From the NCBI RefSeq assembly GCF_004118375.1, contig NZ_SDHX01000002.1:248001-312000 (forward strand): a DNA stretch of 64,000 nt. The letters are read 5' to 3'. Position 1 is the first letter of the stretch. The number at the start of each line of letters is the position of its first letter. The translations under genes were made by a program, and so were the position numbers. Source of the DNA: Oleiharenicola lentus (GTDB lineage Bacteria > Verrucomicrobiota > Verrucomicrobiia > Opitutales > Opitutaceae). A model generated the notes under the pieces. It saw only the letters and a list, made by a program, of their open reading frames with translations, was not told the DNA's origin and did not search any database. This document shows, one piece after another, positions 25,653-35,092 of the stretch.

Positions 25653-27863
25653 TCAGGCGGCTTGGAGGATAGAGGCAGGATCGAGGATGAGGGCAATGTT
25701 GCCGTCGCCGAGGATGGCGCCGCCCGCGACCCCCGGCAGGCCCTGCATGAAGGCGCCGAGGTTCTTGATCACAACCTCCTGCTTGCTGATCATCTCGTCC
25801 ACCAGCAGGGCGGAGGTGCGCCCGGAGTGCTCGATGATGACGACGATGCCCTCCCAGGGATTCTCGGCGTCGGCGGGGATGTTGAAGCGGCGGTGCAGGC
25901 GGTGCAGCGGCAGGATCCGGCCGCGCAGATCCATGACTTCGCCGGTGCCATGCACGGTGGAGATCGTCTCCTGGGCCGGACGCAGCGCCATCTGCACCGA
26001 CGTGGTCGGCAGGATGAAACGGTCCTGGCCAACGCGCACCACGAGGCCATCAATGATGGCCATGGTGAGCGGAAGCTTGATCTTGAAGACGGAGCCCTTG
26101 CCCACCTCGGACGCGATCTCGATCTTGCCGCGAAGCTTCTCGATGTTCCGCTTCACGACGTCCATGCCGACGCCACGGCCGGAAACGGCGGTGACTTTCT
26201 CGGCGGTGGAGAACCCGGGGGCAAAGATGAGGGCGAAGATTTCCTCGCGGCTGAGCGAGGCGTTGGGGGCGATGACGCCCTTCTCGACGGCCTTCTTGTA
26301 GATCTTGTCGGGATTGATGCCGCGACCGTCGTCGCGCAGCTCGATGACGATGTTGCTGCCCTGGTGGTAGGCACTGAGATGAACGCTGCCGTTCTCGGGC
26401 TTGCCGGCGGCCACGCGCTCCTCGGCGGGCTCGAGGCCGTGGTCCATGGCGTTGCGCACCATGTGGACGAGCGGATCGGCGATTTCCTCGACGACGGTGC
26501 GGTCGAGCTCGGTGTCGTCACCGGAAGTGGAGAACACGACCTTCTTGACGCAGCTGCGGGCGAGGTCACGCGCGAGCCGCTCCATCTTCTGGAACGTGGG
26601 CTTGATGGGAATCATGCGCAACGCCATGGCGGTGTGCTGCAGCTCCTTGGTGATGCGGGAGAGCTGGGCCACGTTGCGATGGAGCGGGGAACCGTCCATG
26701 CTGAGCGAGCGGGTGGACTCCATGATCTGGCTCTGCACGATCACGAGTTCGCCCACGACATCCATGAGGGAGTCGAGCTTCTCGGTGTTGACGCGCACGG
26801 TCTGGCCGGTCGAGACGGACTTCTCGGCGTTGCCGTTCTTGGGTGCGGCGGAAGCCGCCGGGGCCGCAGTCGCGGTGACCGGGGCCGCCGAAACGGTGGA
26901 AACGGGCGCAGCCTCAGGAACCGGCGCAGCCTCGGGGACGGCCGGGGCGGGTGACGGGAAAGGAATCGGGGCTTCGGCGGGCGTCTCGGGGGCGGCCGCA
27001 GCCACCGGGGCGGCAACCGGCGCCGGAGCCGGCGCCTCGGCCACCGGGGCGGAACCCGTCGGCACGGCTAGCCGTTTGACAGACTGGATGAGATGGCTGA
27101 CCGGAATCATCTCGGTCGGGAGCTGCCCCTTCTCGAGGGCAACGCCGACCTGCTGCGTGAGCGCCTGCAGCGCATCACGGCTGCGCAGGATCTCGGTGAT
27201 GATGACGGAAGAAAGCCTGAGTTTGTTGTTCCGGGCCAGGTCGAGCAGCGACTCGACCTCGTGGGCGAGCGTGTGCATGGGCACGAGGCCGAGGAAGCCG
27301 GCGTTGCCCTTGATGGTGTGGAACGAGCGGAAGATGGAATTGAGCGCCTCGGGATTGTCGGGTTCCTGGTCGAGGGAAAGGAGGGCCGCCTCGATCTGCT
27401 GGAGGTGGTCCACGACCTCCGCGTGGAACTCGTGCAGCAGCTCGCGATTCTCCTCGATGTCGAAAGTCATGAGCACGTCGCTCTTTTCCTTCGCGGTGGT
27501 CGCGGCCGGAGCCGGGCCGGAGGCAGCGGCGGCCGGAGCGGCACCCGGCAGAACGGGCACCGGGGCATCGTTGCGGACGGCCTCGATGGCGGGGCCGAGC
27601 CACTCAACGGTGGAACGCAGCTGGCGCAGCAGCGCCTCGGTGAACGGCTGGGCGGTGTCGAGGCTCTTGTCGAGCGCGGCCAGCAGGCTGGCGAGCGGCG
27701 CGTGCAGGGCGGGAACGCCCTGGCACAGTTCGCAGAGTTCGCCAGCAAGGCTGTAGGCCGGCACGAGGCCGTCGTCGCGGCCGACGGTGGCGAGCATCGA
27801 CTCGGAGGCCAGGCGGTTGACGGCGTTTTCCAGCGCCGCGTATTTTTCGGGAGACTTTGGCAT
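25653..27863 (-). CDS. cheA: Chemotaxis histidine kinase CheA
   Basis: A 736-residue CheA. An unusual N-terminal helical stretch of about 120 residues precedes the Hpt domain (phospho-His about residue 182 in SIFRSFHTIKGNAGFLG). A Pro/Ala-rich linker replaces most of P2. Dimerisation (VVGELVIVQSQIMESTRSL), ATPase (HMVRNAMDHGLEPAEE, RDDGRGI, GRGVGMDVVKRN) and CheW-like C-terminal domains follow. The ATG at 27863 was chosen: the alternative at 27893 overlaps the -10 box of the probable promoter and could not be in that transcript. Confidence 0.95.
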   Translation of the reverse strand: MPKSPEKYAALENAVNRLASESMLATVGRDDGLVPAYSLAGELCELCQGVPALHAPLASLLAALDKSLDTAQPFTEALLRQLRSTVEWLGPAIEAVRNDAPVPVLPGAAPAAAASGPAPAATTAKEKSDVLMTFDIEENRELLHEFHAEVVDHLQQIEAALLSLDQEPDNPEALNSIFRSFHTIKGNAGFLGLVPMHTLAHEVESLLDLARNNKLRLSSVIITEILRSRDALQALTQQVGVALEKGQLPTEMIPVSHLIQSVKRLAVPTGSAPVAEAPAPAPVAAPVAAAAPETPAEAPIPFPSPAPAVPEAAPVPEAAPVSTVSAAPVTATAAPAASAAPKNGNAEKSVSTGQTVRVNTEKLDSLMDVVGELVIVQSQIMESTRSLSMDGSPLHRNVAQLSRITKELQHTAMALRMIPIKPTFQKMERLARDLARSCVKKVVFSTSGDDTELDRTVVEEIADPLVHMVRNAMDHGLEPAEERVAAGKPENGSVHLSAYHQGSNIVIELRDDGRGINPDKIYKKAVEKGVIAPNASLSREEIFALIFAPGFSTAEKVTAVSGRGVGMDVVKRNIEKLRGKIEIASEVGKGSVFKIKLPLTMAIIDGLVVRVGQDRFILPTTSVQMALRPAQETISTVHGTGEVMDLRGRILPLHRLHRRFNIPADAENPWEGIVVIIEHSGRTSALLVDEMISKQEVVIKNLGAFMQGLPGVAGGAILGDGNIALILDPASILQAA

Positions 27864-27891
27864 TGAACCGAGGGGTGTGTTTAGGCCCTGC

Positions 27892-27918
27892 ATATCGGCG
27901 GTTCAGGCGGCGGGCTTA
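27892..27918 (-). promoter_or_regulatory. Sigma-28-like promoter of cheA
   Basis: TAAG (27918-27915), exact 15-base spacer, GCCGATAT (27899-27892; seven of eight). The -10 box runs into the ATG at 27893, which rules that ATG out as the start for this transcript and supports the start at 27863. Confidence 0.6.
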
Positions 27919-27951
27919 AGGTAAATTCCGGTCTTTCGGGCCAAATTCCGC

Positions 27952-27978
27952 TCAATTGGATCCAAGGAGCGCCGATAT
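27952..27978 (+). promoter_or_regulatory. Sigma-28-like promoter of cheW
   Basis: TCAATTGG, 11-base spacer, GCCGATAT (seven of eight). Transcription would start near 27985, 30 bases before the cheW ATG. It is back to back with the cheA promoter 34 bases away. Confidence 0.6.
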
Positions 27979-28014
27979 TCCTGCATGCGGGCCGATTGCC
28001 CGTCATCCCATTCA

Positions 28015-28518
28015 ATGAGCACTACGACCGCCCCTGTTTCCACCGCCGTGCGTCTCGCCGGCAAATATCTCACCGTCGGACTGGCCAACGAGGCTTACGG
28101 CATAGCCGTCCTCAAGGTCCGTGAAATCATCCGCATGCTGAAGATCACCCCGGTCCCGCAGCTGCCGCCCTACGTCAAGGGCGTCATCAACCTGCGCGGC
28201 CGCGTGATCCCGGTGGTGGACCTGCGCGTGAAGTTCGGCCTCGAGGCCGGCTTCACCGAGCGCACCTGCATCGTCGTGGTGCAGGTCCGCCCCGCCAGCG
28301 GCCAGCACGTCCAGATGGGCCTGATCGTGGACTGCGTCGAGGAGGTCGTGACCCTCACCGACCAGGAGATCGAGCCCACGCCGGAATTCGGCTGCGTGAT
28401 CGACACTTCCTACCTGCTCGGCCTCGCGAAGGTGAAGGGCCAGGTCAAGACCCTGCTCGACATCGACCGGGTGGTTGCACCCGACGCGGTCCAGCAGATC
28501 GCCCAAGCCGCGAGCTGA
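28015..28518 (+). CDS. cheW: Chemotaxis coupling protein CheW
   Basis: A 167-residue CheW: KYLTVGLANEAYGIAVLKVR, ITPVPQLPPYVKGVINLRGR, VIPVVDLRVKFGL and GLIVDCVEEVVTL are the SH3-like coupling domain landmarks. It links receptors to CheA in the signalling array. It is divergent from cheA with a 151-base intergenic region holding two promoters. The ATG at 28015 was preferred to one at 27985 at the predicted transcription start. Confidence 0.96.
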   Translation: MSTTTAPVSTAVRLAGKYLTVGLANEAYGIAVLKVREIIRMLKITPVPQLPPYVKGVINLRGRVIPVVDLRVKFGLEAGFTERTCIVVVQVRPASGQHVQMGLIVDCVEEVVTLTDQEIEPTPEFGCVIDTSYLLGLAKVKGQVKTLLDIDRVVAPDAVQQIAQAAS

Positions 28519-28553
28519 GTTTACCCGCCTCTTCCGGCGACCGGCCCTGAGCG

Positions 28554-28589
28554 ACGACGCGCCTCCGCGTCGCGCCGGGGCTTTGTTTT
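28554..28589 (+). terminator. Terminator after cheW
   Basis: GACGCG (28556-28561) pairs with CGCGTC (28566-28571) around a CCTC loop, extended by flanking GC bases, with a T-rich stretch (CTTTGTTTT) at 28581-28589 just before the next gene. Confidence 0.55.
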
Positions 28590-28597
28590 AGCGCCCC

Positions 28598-31102
28598 ATG
28601 AATCAACCCGCCGACCCCAGCCGAACGCACTCCCAGCCGGGGGTGACCGGCCAGCATCGGCGCGACGAGGCGCTGATCCTCGCGCTCGATGCCACGCTGA
28701 CCTGCATCTGGGACTATGATCTGACAACCGGCCAGGTGACCCTCGACGCCAACTGGTCGCGGATGCGCGGCGGGCCCGCCAATTCCACGGTAACCGGCAT
28801 AAAAGACCTGATCGCCAAGCTGCACCCGGAGGACCGGCACCGGGCCTGGCGAGCCACCCTGAACTGCGTGACCGGCCGCGCCCCGGAATACAGCCAGGAA
28901 TACCGCGTGCTGGACCAGCAGGGGCAGTGGATGTGGGTGCACAGCCGTGGCCGCGCGACCAACCGCGACGCCGGCGGCCGCGCCACGCGGATGATCGGCA
29001 CCAACATCGACATCACGCAGCGCAAGACCACCGAACTCGCCGCCTCCCGCCAGGTGCAGTTTCTTAACGCACTAAACCAGACCACCGTTGCGCTGCTGCA
29101 ACGCCGGGCGAAGGCCGAGATCCTTGAGGCTCTCGCCGGGCGCGCCGCCCAACTCTTGATCGTGACCCAGGTGGAGGTCGCCCTGATCGAGGGCGACGAA
29201 CTTGTGACCCAAGCCTACGGCGGAGATGTCCGCACCAAGGGCGGTGCCCGGGCCGGCCGGCGCGAAGCCATGCTCTCCTGGCGGGCCATCGACTCCCACG
29301 AATCCGTCATTGTGGAAGACTACGGCTCGGTGGCCGAGGGCTCGGCCATCTACCGTGCGGCCGGCTTCCAAGCCGTTGCCATCTATCCGATCCTACACGG
29401 GACGCGTTGCCTCGGCGTACTGGCCTGCATGCGGGACCAAGCCGGTCACACCTTCAACGAGGAGGAGCGTGAAAAGGGCCGCTTGCTGGCCCAACTCGCG
29501 GCGCTGGTGATCCATAACGCCGACATCTATGAGGACTCCCTGCGGGTCGCCGAAAACCGCATGCGCGATGTGCGCGAAAGCGAGGCCCGCTTCCGCACGG
29601 TTTTCAATGAAAGCCCGATTCCCATCATCCTGATGTCGGCCGCCGGCGGAGAAATACGCGAGGTGAACAAGGCCGCCTCGGTGACCTTCGGCTATGCAAG
29701 GGAAGAAGTCCTCGGGCGGACGACGATGGAACTCGGCATCTGGGCCGATCCCCAGGAAAGGCCCAGAATTGTGGAGCGGCTGCAAAAAGAGGGCTCGGTC
29801 CACGGGCATCACACCCAGATGCGCGCGAAGGACGGCCGCCCGCTCCAGGTGATTTACAACGCCAACGTCGTGTCACTCGGCGGTGACCCCTACCTGCTCA
29901 GTTTCGTCATCGACATCTCCGCGCAGAAGGAGGCCGAGTCGGCGTTGCGCCAGAGCGAGGCCAAACTCCGGCAGGCGCAGAAACTGGAATCTCTCGGCAC
30001 GCTGGCCGGCGGCATCGCCCATGACTTCAACAACATCCTTACAGGAATCCTTGGCTTCGCCCACCTCTGTCAGGCCGACCTGGCCCCGGACCATCCCGCC
30101 GCCCATTGGGTTGACGGCATCCTGAAATCCGGTGAACGCGCCAAGGGCCTGGTGCAGCAGATTCTCACCTTCAGCCGCAAGACCGAGAGCATGCGCGGGC
30201 CGGTGCGCCTGCAACTGGTCACGCAGGAATCGGTGGCCCTGCTCCGCTCCACGCTGCCCGCAATGGTGCGGTTGGAATGCGAAATTGACCCGGCCTGCCC
30301 GCCGGTCCTGGCCGATCCCACCGAAATCCACCAGGTCATTCTGAACCTCTGCACCAATGCCTGGCATGCGCTGCCGGAGACCGGCGGATGCATCGAGGTC
30401 CGGCTGCTGAGCTGCGACGTGGACACACGCTTTGCCCAGGAACATGGACCGCTCCAACCCGGCCCGCATGTGCGGCTCAGCGTGCGCGACAACGGCAAGG
30501 GCATGAGCGCGGCCACCATCGAGCGCATTTTCGAACCCTTCTTCACCACCAAGGAGGCCGGCAAGGGCACCGGACTCGGCCTCGCCGTCGTCCACAGCAT
30601 CGTGCAGAGCCACGAGGGCGCCATTCATCTGCAAAGCACCCCGGGCCAAGGCACTACCTTCGACCTCTACTTCCCCGCCCTGCCGACCCCGACCAGTCCC
30701 GAGGAATCCGCCACCACCCCGGCCGAACTCCCCCGCGGACAGGGTCAGTCGGTCCTCGTCGTGGATGACGAGCCGATGAGCGGCACCGTGATCAGTCGCC
30801 TGGCGGAAAAATTCGGCTACCGGGTCACCTACTGCAGCGATCCGCTGCAGGCGATCGCCCTGTTTTACGCCAATGATTTTGACCTGCTCGTGACCGATCT
30901 CGCGATGCCCGGTCTGCCCGGTGACGAGCTCGCCCGGCAGGTGATCGCCCGCAAACCCGGCATGCCCGTGCTGCTGTTGTCCGGATTCATCGAACCCGCC
31001 AAGCTGGACCAGCTCCGCCAGATCGGCGTGCGGGAAATCCTGAACAAGCCGCCGTCGGCCGAGGATCTGATCAGCGCCATGGACCGCTGCCTGCAGCCGT
31101 AA
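28598..31102 (+). CDS. Hybrid sensor histidine kinase (PAS-GAF-PAS-kinase-receiver)
   Basis: An 834-residue soluble hybrid kinase. Order: PAS (about 25-145, LHPEDRHRAWRATLN and WMWVHSRGRA), GAF (about 150-315), PAS (about 325-450, NESPIPIILMSAAG), HisKA H-box GGIAHDFNNILTGILGFAHL, ATPase (LNLCTNAWHAL, RDNGKGM, GTGLGLAV) and a C-terminal receiver (VLVVDDEPMS, phospho-Asp in VTDLAMPG). No membrane segment is seen, so it senses a cytoplasmic cue. The output partner is not evident; nearby CheX and regulators are candidates. Confidence 0.93.
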   Translation: MNQPADPSRTHSQPGVTGQHRRDEALILALDATLTCIWDYDLTTGQVTLDANWSRMRGGPANSTVTGIKDLIAKLHPEDRHRAWRATLNCVTGRAPEYSQEYRVLDQQGQWMWVHSRGRATNRDAGGRATRMIGTNIDITQRKTTELAASRQVQFLNALNQTTVALLQRRAKAEILEALAGRAAQLLIVTQVEVALIEGDELVTQAYGGDVRTKGGARAGRREAMLSWRAIDSHESVIVEDYGSVAEGSAIYRAAGFQAVAIYPILHGTRCLGVLACMRDQAGHTFNEEEREKGRLLAQLAALVIHNADIYEDSLRVAENRMRDVRESEARFRTVFNESPIPIILMSAAGGEIREVNKAASVTFGYAREEVLGRTTMELGIWADPQERPRIVERLQKEGSVHGHHTQMRAKDGRPLQVIYNANVVSLGGDPYLLSFVIDISAQKEAESALRQSEAKLRQAQKLESLGTLAGGIAHDFNNILTGILGFAHLCQADLAPDHPAAHWVDGILKSGERAKGLVQQILTFSRKTESMRGPVRLQLVTQESVALLRSTLPAMVRLECEIDPACPPVLADPTEIHQVILNLCTNAWHALPETGGCIEVRLLSCDVDTRFAQEHGPLQPGPHVRLSVRDNGKGMSAATIERIFEPFFTTKEAGKGTGLGLAVVHSIVQSHEGAIHLQSTPGQGTTFDLYFPALPTPTSPEESATTPAELPRGQGQSVLVVDDEPMSGTVISRLAEKFGYRVTYCSDPLQAIALFYANDFDLLVTDLAMPGLPGDELARQVIARKPGMPVLLLSGFIEPAKLDQLRQIGVREILNKPPSAEDLISAMDRCLQP

Positions 31103-31190
31103 GCTCAGACGGCGCGTAGAGAGGTGAAGCATACGCCCCGCAGGGCGCTGCGCCTTCATGCCCCTGAGGGTCTGGGGCGCGAATGGGACC

Positions 31191-31223
31191 AAAAACAAAA
31201 CGGCGCCCGGTGAGGGGCGCCGT
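31191..31223 (-). terminator. Terminator of the cheX operon
   Basis: ACGGCGCCC pairs with GGGCGCCGT around a short loop (31200-31223); on the minus strand it is followed by TTTTGTTTTT, a strong intrinsic terminator 27 bases beyond the regulator stop. Confidence 0.8.
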
Positions 31224-31249
31224 GAAGATTTTGACTGCGGATGGCGACC

Positions 31250-32410
31250 TCAGGCGGTTGCCAAGGCCGGCGCGGCGGGGGCCGCCTTGCCGAAGCTGGC
31301 GCGCGCCTCGTCCATCGTCTCGAAGAAGCTCCAGGTGCGGGTTTCCTCGAAGCCCTTGCACTCGCTGACGAGCTGGGCATTGCCGACGAGCACGTAGTTC
31401 ACGCTGGCGTCGCGGCAGAGCTGCATGGCCTGGACGAGCTGCTTGATGACGCCCATGTGCAGGGTCTTGAGCGCCGAGACGTTGATGATGGCACGGTTGT
31501 GGCCGGCATCCACCGCCTCGGTAAGCTTGGGCTTGAGATAGGTGGAGATCTCCGCGAGCACAGCCTGGGTGCAGTTCTCGGGCATCTTGAAGACAAAGAA
31601 ACCTTCCTCGATGCCGAAATAGCGGGTGGACGTGTCGAGGTTCATCGCCTTGGCGATGCGGGACTCGAGGTCGGAGCAGTCGATCGGCTTCGTGATGACG
31701 GTGGTGAAACCGACGGTCTGCGCCTGCTGCAGGGTGCCGGTCTCGGTTTTGACGACCAGACCGAAGACGGGCGTGTATTTCGTCTTCACATTGGTGCGGA
31801 GCAGACGGAAGAGCGCGAACGCGGACTCCTCGGGCAGCGAAAGGCTGACGATGACCAGATCCGGCGGGGTCTTGGAGCAGTAGTCGATGGCCTCGCCCTG
31901 GGTGGCGGCGCCGACAATCTTCCACGGCGTGTGCTTCAGGCCCTCCTGGATCTGCTGGATGATGGCGGGCTTGTCCTCGACGACGAGGATGGTGGCGGGA
32001 TCGGTGAGGGAGCGGGCCTTGGCCGGACCGTCCACGAGCGGCTTGAGGTCGATGATGCGACCGGCCTTTTCGACGAGGACGTCCTCCTCGAAGGGCTTCA
32101 CGATGTAGTCGCGCACACCGATCTTGGCGATCTTGAGCACGTGGTCACGGCCACCCTCGGCGGTGAGCATCATCACGGGGATGCCCTTGAGTTGGGGATC
32201 GGACTTGAGCTTGGTGAGCATCTCGACGCCGTCCATGACGGGCATGGTCACATCGAGAAGGATAAGGTCGGGCATGGACTTGGCTGCGAGGGCCAGGCCT
32301 TCCACACCGTTGGCGGCCTCAAGAATCTCGCAATCGTAGCTCTTGAAGGTTTTCCGCACGATGATGCGGACGGTCTTGGAATCGTCGACGGTCAGGATCT
32401 TGTTGCGCAT
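31250..32410 (-). CDS. Double-receiver STAS-like signalling protein
   Basis: A 386-residue protein in three parts. The first is a canonical receiver (ILTVDDSKTVRIIVRKTFKS, phospho-Asp in LILLDVTMPVMDG, Lys in YIVKPFEED). The second receiver-like domain (ILVVEDKPAII) has Ser where the phospho-Asp should be (PDLVIVSLSLPEES), so it cannot be phosphorylated normally. The third (about 275-375) looks like a STAS/anti-sigma-antagonist-like fold (HNRAIINVSALKTLHMGVIK). It lies 24 bases downstream of cheX and may be a CheY-like substrate of that phosphatase. Confidence 0.8.
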   Translation of the reverse strand: MRNKILTVDDSKTVRIIVRKTFKSYDCEILEAANGVEGLALAAKSMPDLILLDVTMPVMDGVEMLTKLKSDPQLKGIPVMMLTAEGGRDHVLKIAKIGVRDYIVKPFEEDVLVEKAGRIIDLKPLVDGPAKARSLTDPATILVVEDKPAIIQQIQEGLKHTPWKIVGAATQGEAIDYCSKTPPDLVIVSLSLPEESAFALFRLLRTNVKTKYTPVFGLVVKTETGTLQQAQTVGFTTVITKPIDCSDLESRIAKAMNLDTSTRYFGIEEGFFVFKMPENCTQAVLAEISTYLKPKLTEAVDAGHNRAIINVSALKTLHMGVIKQLVQAMQLCRDASVNYVLVGNAQLVSECKGFEETRTWSFFETMDEARASFGKAAPAAPALATA

Positions 32411-32434
32411 GGGATGAGACAGGGGTTGGAAATT

Positions 32435-32974
32435 TTATTCGCCGACCTTGAGGATGATGTCGGCCACGAGCCGCTCGCCCTGGGTGTCGAAGGAGTAGAT
32501 GAAACGGATGGAGTCGCTGATGGGCTCGATGGAAAAATTGCTGCCGCGGAGGATGGAGGGGATGGTGAGCTTGCAGGGGTAGCCCTGGTCGCAGAGCCCG
32601 TTCTTGAAGCTGCCGACGGTCATGTTGGTGATCTCGCCGATGGCGTCGTTGATGACCTCGTCGCCGGCCTCGGTGACCTCGTCGGCGGACATGCCCAGCA
32701 GGTGGCCGGTGCAGTCCTTGGCGAAGTTCGCGTCGAAGTAGAGGTAGATGAGACCGTTGATTTCGCCGAGAAAGCCTACGGTTCCGACGACCTGCGCCTT
32801 CTGGGCGAGGTTTTCATCGCGCAGCGCCGGCGGGCAGGCATCGGGGCCACCCGACACACACATCTGGTCGAGTTTGGCGGTGCGTTGCAGCATCGTCTTG
32901 AAGACGTCGCAGACCGCACGGGTGATGTTGTCACGGATCAGGGTTTCGGAAATTTCTTGGGTGTCGGCGGGCAT
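32435..32974 (-). CDS. cheX: CheX-type chemotaxis phosphatase
   Basis: A 179-residue protein of the CheC/CheX/FliY family. The phosphatase helix is visible as VINDAIGEITNMTVGSFKNG, with the conserved Glu and Asn of CheX. GTVGFLGEINGLIYLYFDAN forms the sheet part. CheX removes phosphate from CheY. It sits upstream of the double-receiver protein, a natural substrate, and has its own sigma-28-like promoter. Confidence 0.85.
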   Translation of the reverse strand: MPADTQEISETLIRDNITRAVCDVFKTMLQRTAKLDQMCVSGGPDACPPALRDENLAQKAQVVGTVGFLGEINGLIYLYFDANFAKDCTGHLLGMSADEVTEAGDEVINDAIGEITNMTVGSFKNGLCDQGYPCKLTIPSILRGSNFSIEPISDSIRFIYSFDTQGERLVADIILKVGE

Positions 32975-33006
32975 GGGAGGGCGAGATGAAAAATTCGCTC
33001 CTCAGC

Positions 33007-33033
33007 ATATCGGACCGTCCCAGCGGGACTTTA
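33007..33033 (-). promoter_or_regulatory. Sigma-28-like promoter of cheX operon
   Basis: TAAAGTCC, 11-base spacer, TCCGATAT. The -10 matches six of eight, the -35 six of eight, with exact spacing, and it lies 33 bases before the cheX ATG. Confidence 0.6.
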
Positions 33034-33074
33034 GGAACTATCCCAAACCTTTTTCACCGGTCCATCAGGGACCC

Positions 33075-34538
33075 TTATTCATCCTCGGCGCCGGCGCCCA
33101 CGAGATCGGGATCACCTTCGGCGCGATACTCCTGCAATTTGTTGCGCAGCGTGCGGATGCTGATGCCCAGCAGGTCGGCGGCCTTGGTTCGGTTGCCGCC
33201 GGTCTGCTGGAGGGCTGCTTTGATGGCCTGCTTCTCCATTTCGGCGATGGGCCGGACCACGACCTGTCCATTGTCAGCATTTCCATTGGTCGCGCCGGCC
33301 GATTCCGCCATGACAGGCTCAGGCTGCTCGAAATCAAAGGGGGCGGCCGTCAGCAGCGATTCACCGGCGCCAATCTGGCCCGACGGCAGACCCAGGGCCG
33401 CCGACGACACCGGGCGGTTGGGCTCGGTGAGAATGACGGCGCGCTCGATGGTATTCTGGAGCTCGCGCACGTTGCCCGGCCAGCGGTAGGCCAGCATGGC
33501 GGCCTCGGCCGAGGAGGAAAAGCCGGTGACCTTGGTGCCGAAGCGGCGGCTGCAACGCGCGAGGAAGTGCTGCGCGAGCATCATGATGTCCTCGGGGCGT
33601 TCGCGCAGGGGCGGCACATGGACCGGAAAGACGTTGAGCCGGTAATAGAGATCCTGCCGGAACGAGCCCTTTTCGATGTAGGCGAGCATGTCGCGATTGG
33701 ACGTCGCGATGATGCGCACGTTGACCTTGATGGTGCGGGTGCCGCCCACGCGCTCGAATTCGCGCTCCTGGAGCACGCGCAGGAGCTTGGCCTGGAGCGA
33801 ACCGGGGATTTCGCTGACCTCGTCGAGGAGGAGGGTGCCCTGGTTGGCCAGCTCGAAGCGGCCCGCGCGGCGGTCGGTGGCGCCGGTGAAGGCGCCTTTC
33901 TCGTGACCGAAAAACTCGCTCTCGATCAGGTTCTCGGAGATCGCGGCGCAATTGACCTTGATGAAGGGCTGCTGCCGGCGGGGGCTGCGGCGGTAGAGCT
34001 CGCGGGCGACCATCTCCTTGCCGGTGCCGTTTTCGCCGGTGATGAGCACCGTGGCGTCGGTCGGCGCCACCCGCTCGATGAGCTGGCGCAGGCGCGACAT
34101 GACGGGGCTTTTGCCGACCAACAGGGCATCCTCCTGATCATCACTGAGAAGCTGGTTGACCTGCTCCAACTGACGGAAGGACTGGCCGCGCTTGATGAGG
34201 ATGTCGATCTGCGAGGGCCGGAACGGCTTCACCAGATAGTCGAAGGCGCCGGCGCGCATGCAGGCCACGGCGGACTCAATGGTGCCATAACCCGTAACCA
34301 TCACCACCAGCGGGTGTTCAGGCAACGTGGCCAGGCGTTCGAGAAAATTATGCCCATCACCATCCGGCAGACGGATATCAAGCATCACGAGGTCGAACGA
34401 TTCCTTCAACGTAGCCGCCTCGGCCTGGGCCAGACTTTCGGCCAAGGTAACGGTGAATTTACGGCGGGTGAAGATCTCCTGAAGGAGGCTGCGCACCACG
34501 GGCTCGTCTTCCACGATGAGGACTTTCTCTAATGGCAT
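33075..34538 (-). CDS. Sigma-54-dependent response regulator (NtrC/FlgR-type)
   Basis: A 487-residue regulator: receiver ([18 protein letters not shown], phospho-Asp in [13 protein letters not shown]), AAA+ sigma-54 activation domain (GENGTGKE Walker [16 protein letters not shown] containing the GAFTGA loop, [10 protein letters not shown]) and a Fis-type helix-turn-helix ([20 protein letters not shown]). It would activate RpoN promoters, in flagellate bacteria often middle flagellar genes. The start at 34538 was chosen; a longer frame to 34817 adds an Arg-rich shadow. No cognate kinase is adjacent. Confidence 0.93.
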   Translation of the reverse strand: MPLEKVLIVEDEPVVRSLLQEIFTRRKFTVTLAESLAQAEAATLKESFDLVMLDIRLPDGDGHNFLERLATLPEHPLVVMVTGYGTIESAVACMRAGAFDYLVKPFRPSQIDILIKRGQSFRQLEQVNQLLSDDQEDALLVGKSPVMSRLRQLIERVAPTDATVLITGENGTGKEMVARELYRRSPRRQQPFIKVNCAAISENLIESEFFGHEKGAFTGATDRRAGRFELANQGTLLLDEVSEIPGSLQAKLLRVLQEREFERVGGTRTIKVNVRIIATSNRDMLAYIEKGSFRQDLYYRLNVFPVHVPPLRERPEDIMMLAQHFLARCSRRFGTKVTGFSSSAEAAMLAYRWPGNVRELQNTIERAVILTEPNRPVSSAALGLPSGQIGAGESLLTAAPFDFEQPEPVMAESAGATNGNADNGQVVVRPIAEMEKQAIKAALQQTGGNRTKAADLLGISIRTLRNKLQEYRAEGDPDLVGAGAEDE

Positions 34539-34623
34539 GAGGTTCGGCGTCGGGGACTTGCTAGAGTTAGTCACCAGTCCGGATGGTTCAATGACTATTC
34601 TCCCGGATTTCGGAATATTTTGC

Positions 34624-34650
34624 TCAAGTTCTGCCGACGCATGCCGATGC
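34624..34650 (+). promoter_or_regulatory. Sigma-28-like promoter of the hypothetical gene at 34688
   Basis: TCAAGTTC, 11-base spacer, GCCGATGC (six of eight in each box, exact spacing), 38 bases before the ATG. Confidence 0.55.
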
Positions 34651-34687
34651 CTGCGGGTGCCGGGAGCATTCACCCCCCGGCCAAAAC

Positions 34688-35092
34688 GTGAACATCCAGA
34701 GCCGCATGCTTTCCTTCCTCGCCGACTTCGAACGCGCCTTGCTCGCCGACGATCCCTCGCCCGATGAAGGCACCTGGCAACCCAGCCGCAGCGTGAACTA
34801 CCACACCGGGCTGGCACGGTTGCAGCTGGTCGTGTGCATGCCCGACAAGTCGCTCAAACCGCGCGGGGCCGTGCTGCTGCAGAGCTACAACCTGGCCGAC
34901 GGCACCGCCTGCATCAAGGCCCACCTGACCTGGGCCGGCTCCGACGCCACCCTGATCCAAGCAGTATTCTCCAAGCCGGGATGCGATTGGAAAAGCGAGG
35001 CCCGCCGCATGGCCGCCCAGTGGATGGCCGGAGCGCCCGCGGCCCCGGTGGTGGCAGGCGAAGCGCCGTTGCTGGCCGAGGCCGCAGTCTGA
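34688..35092 (+). CDS. Uncharacterised protein in the presumed late flagellar regulon
   Basis: A 134-residue protein (MNIQSRMLSFLADFERALLA) with no signal peptide or membrane segment. It has an amphipathic start, a mixed alpha/beta middle (YHTGLARLQLVVCMPDKSL, GAVLLQSYNLADGTACIKAH) and an Ala/Pro tail. No family was recognised. A sigma-28-like promoter precedes it and flagellar genes lie on both sides, so a filament, chaperone or motility role is plausible but unproved. It converges with the flgN-like gene. Confidence 0.65.
   Translation: MNIQSRMLSFLADFERALLADDPSPDEGTWQPSRSVNYHTGLARLQLVVCMPDKSLKPRGAVLLQSYNLADGTACIKAHLTWAGSDATLIQAVFSKPGCDWKSEARRMAAQWMAGAPAAPVVAGEAPLLAEAAV

Noticed and set aside
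34539-34817. N-terminal extension of the NtrC-type regulator
   Set aside because: Receiver domain starts right after the ATG at 34538; the extension is a shadow of the divergent gene.
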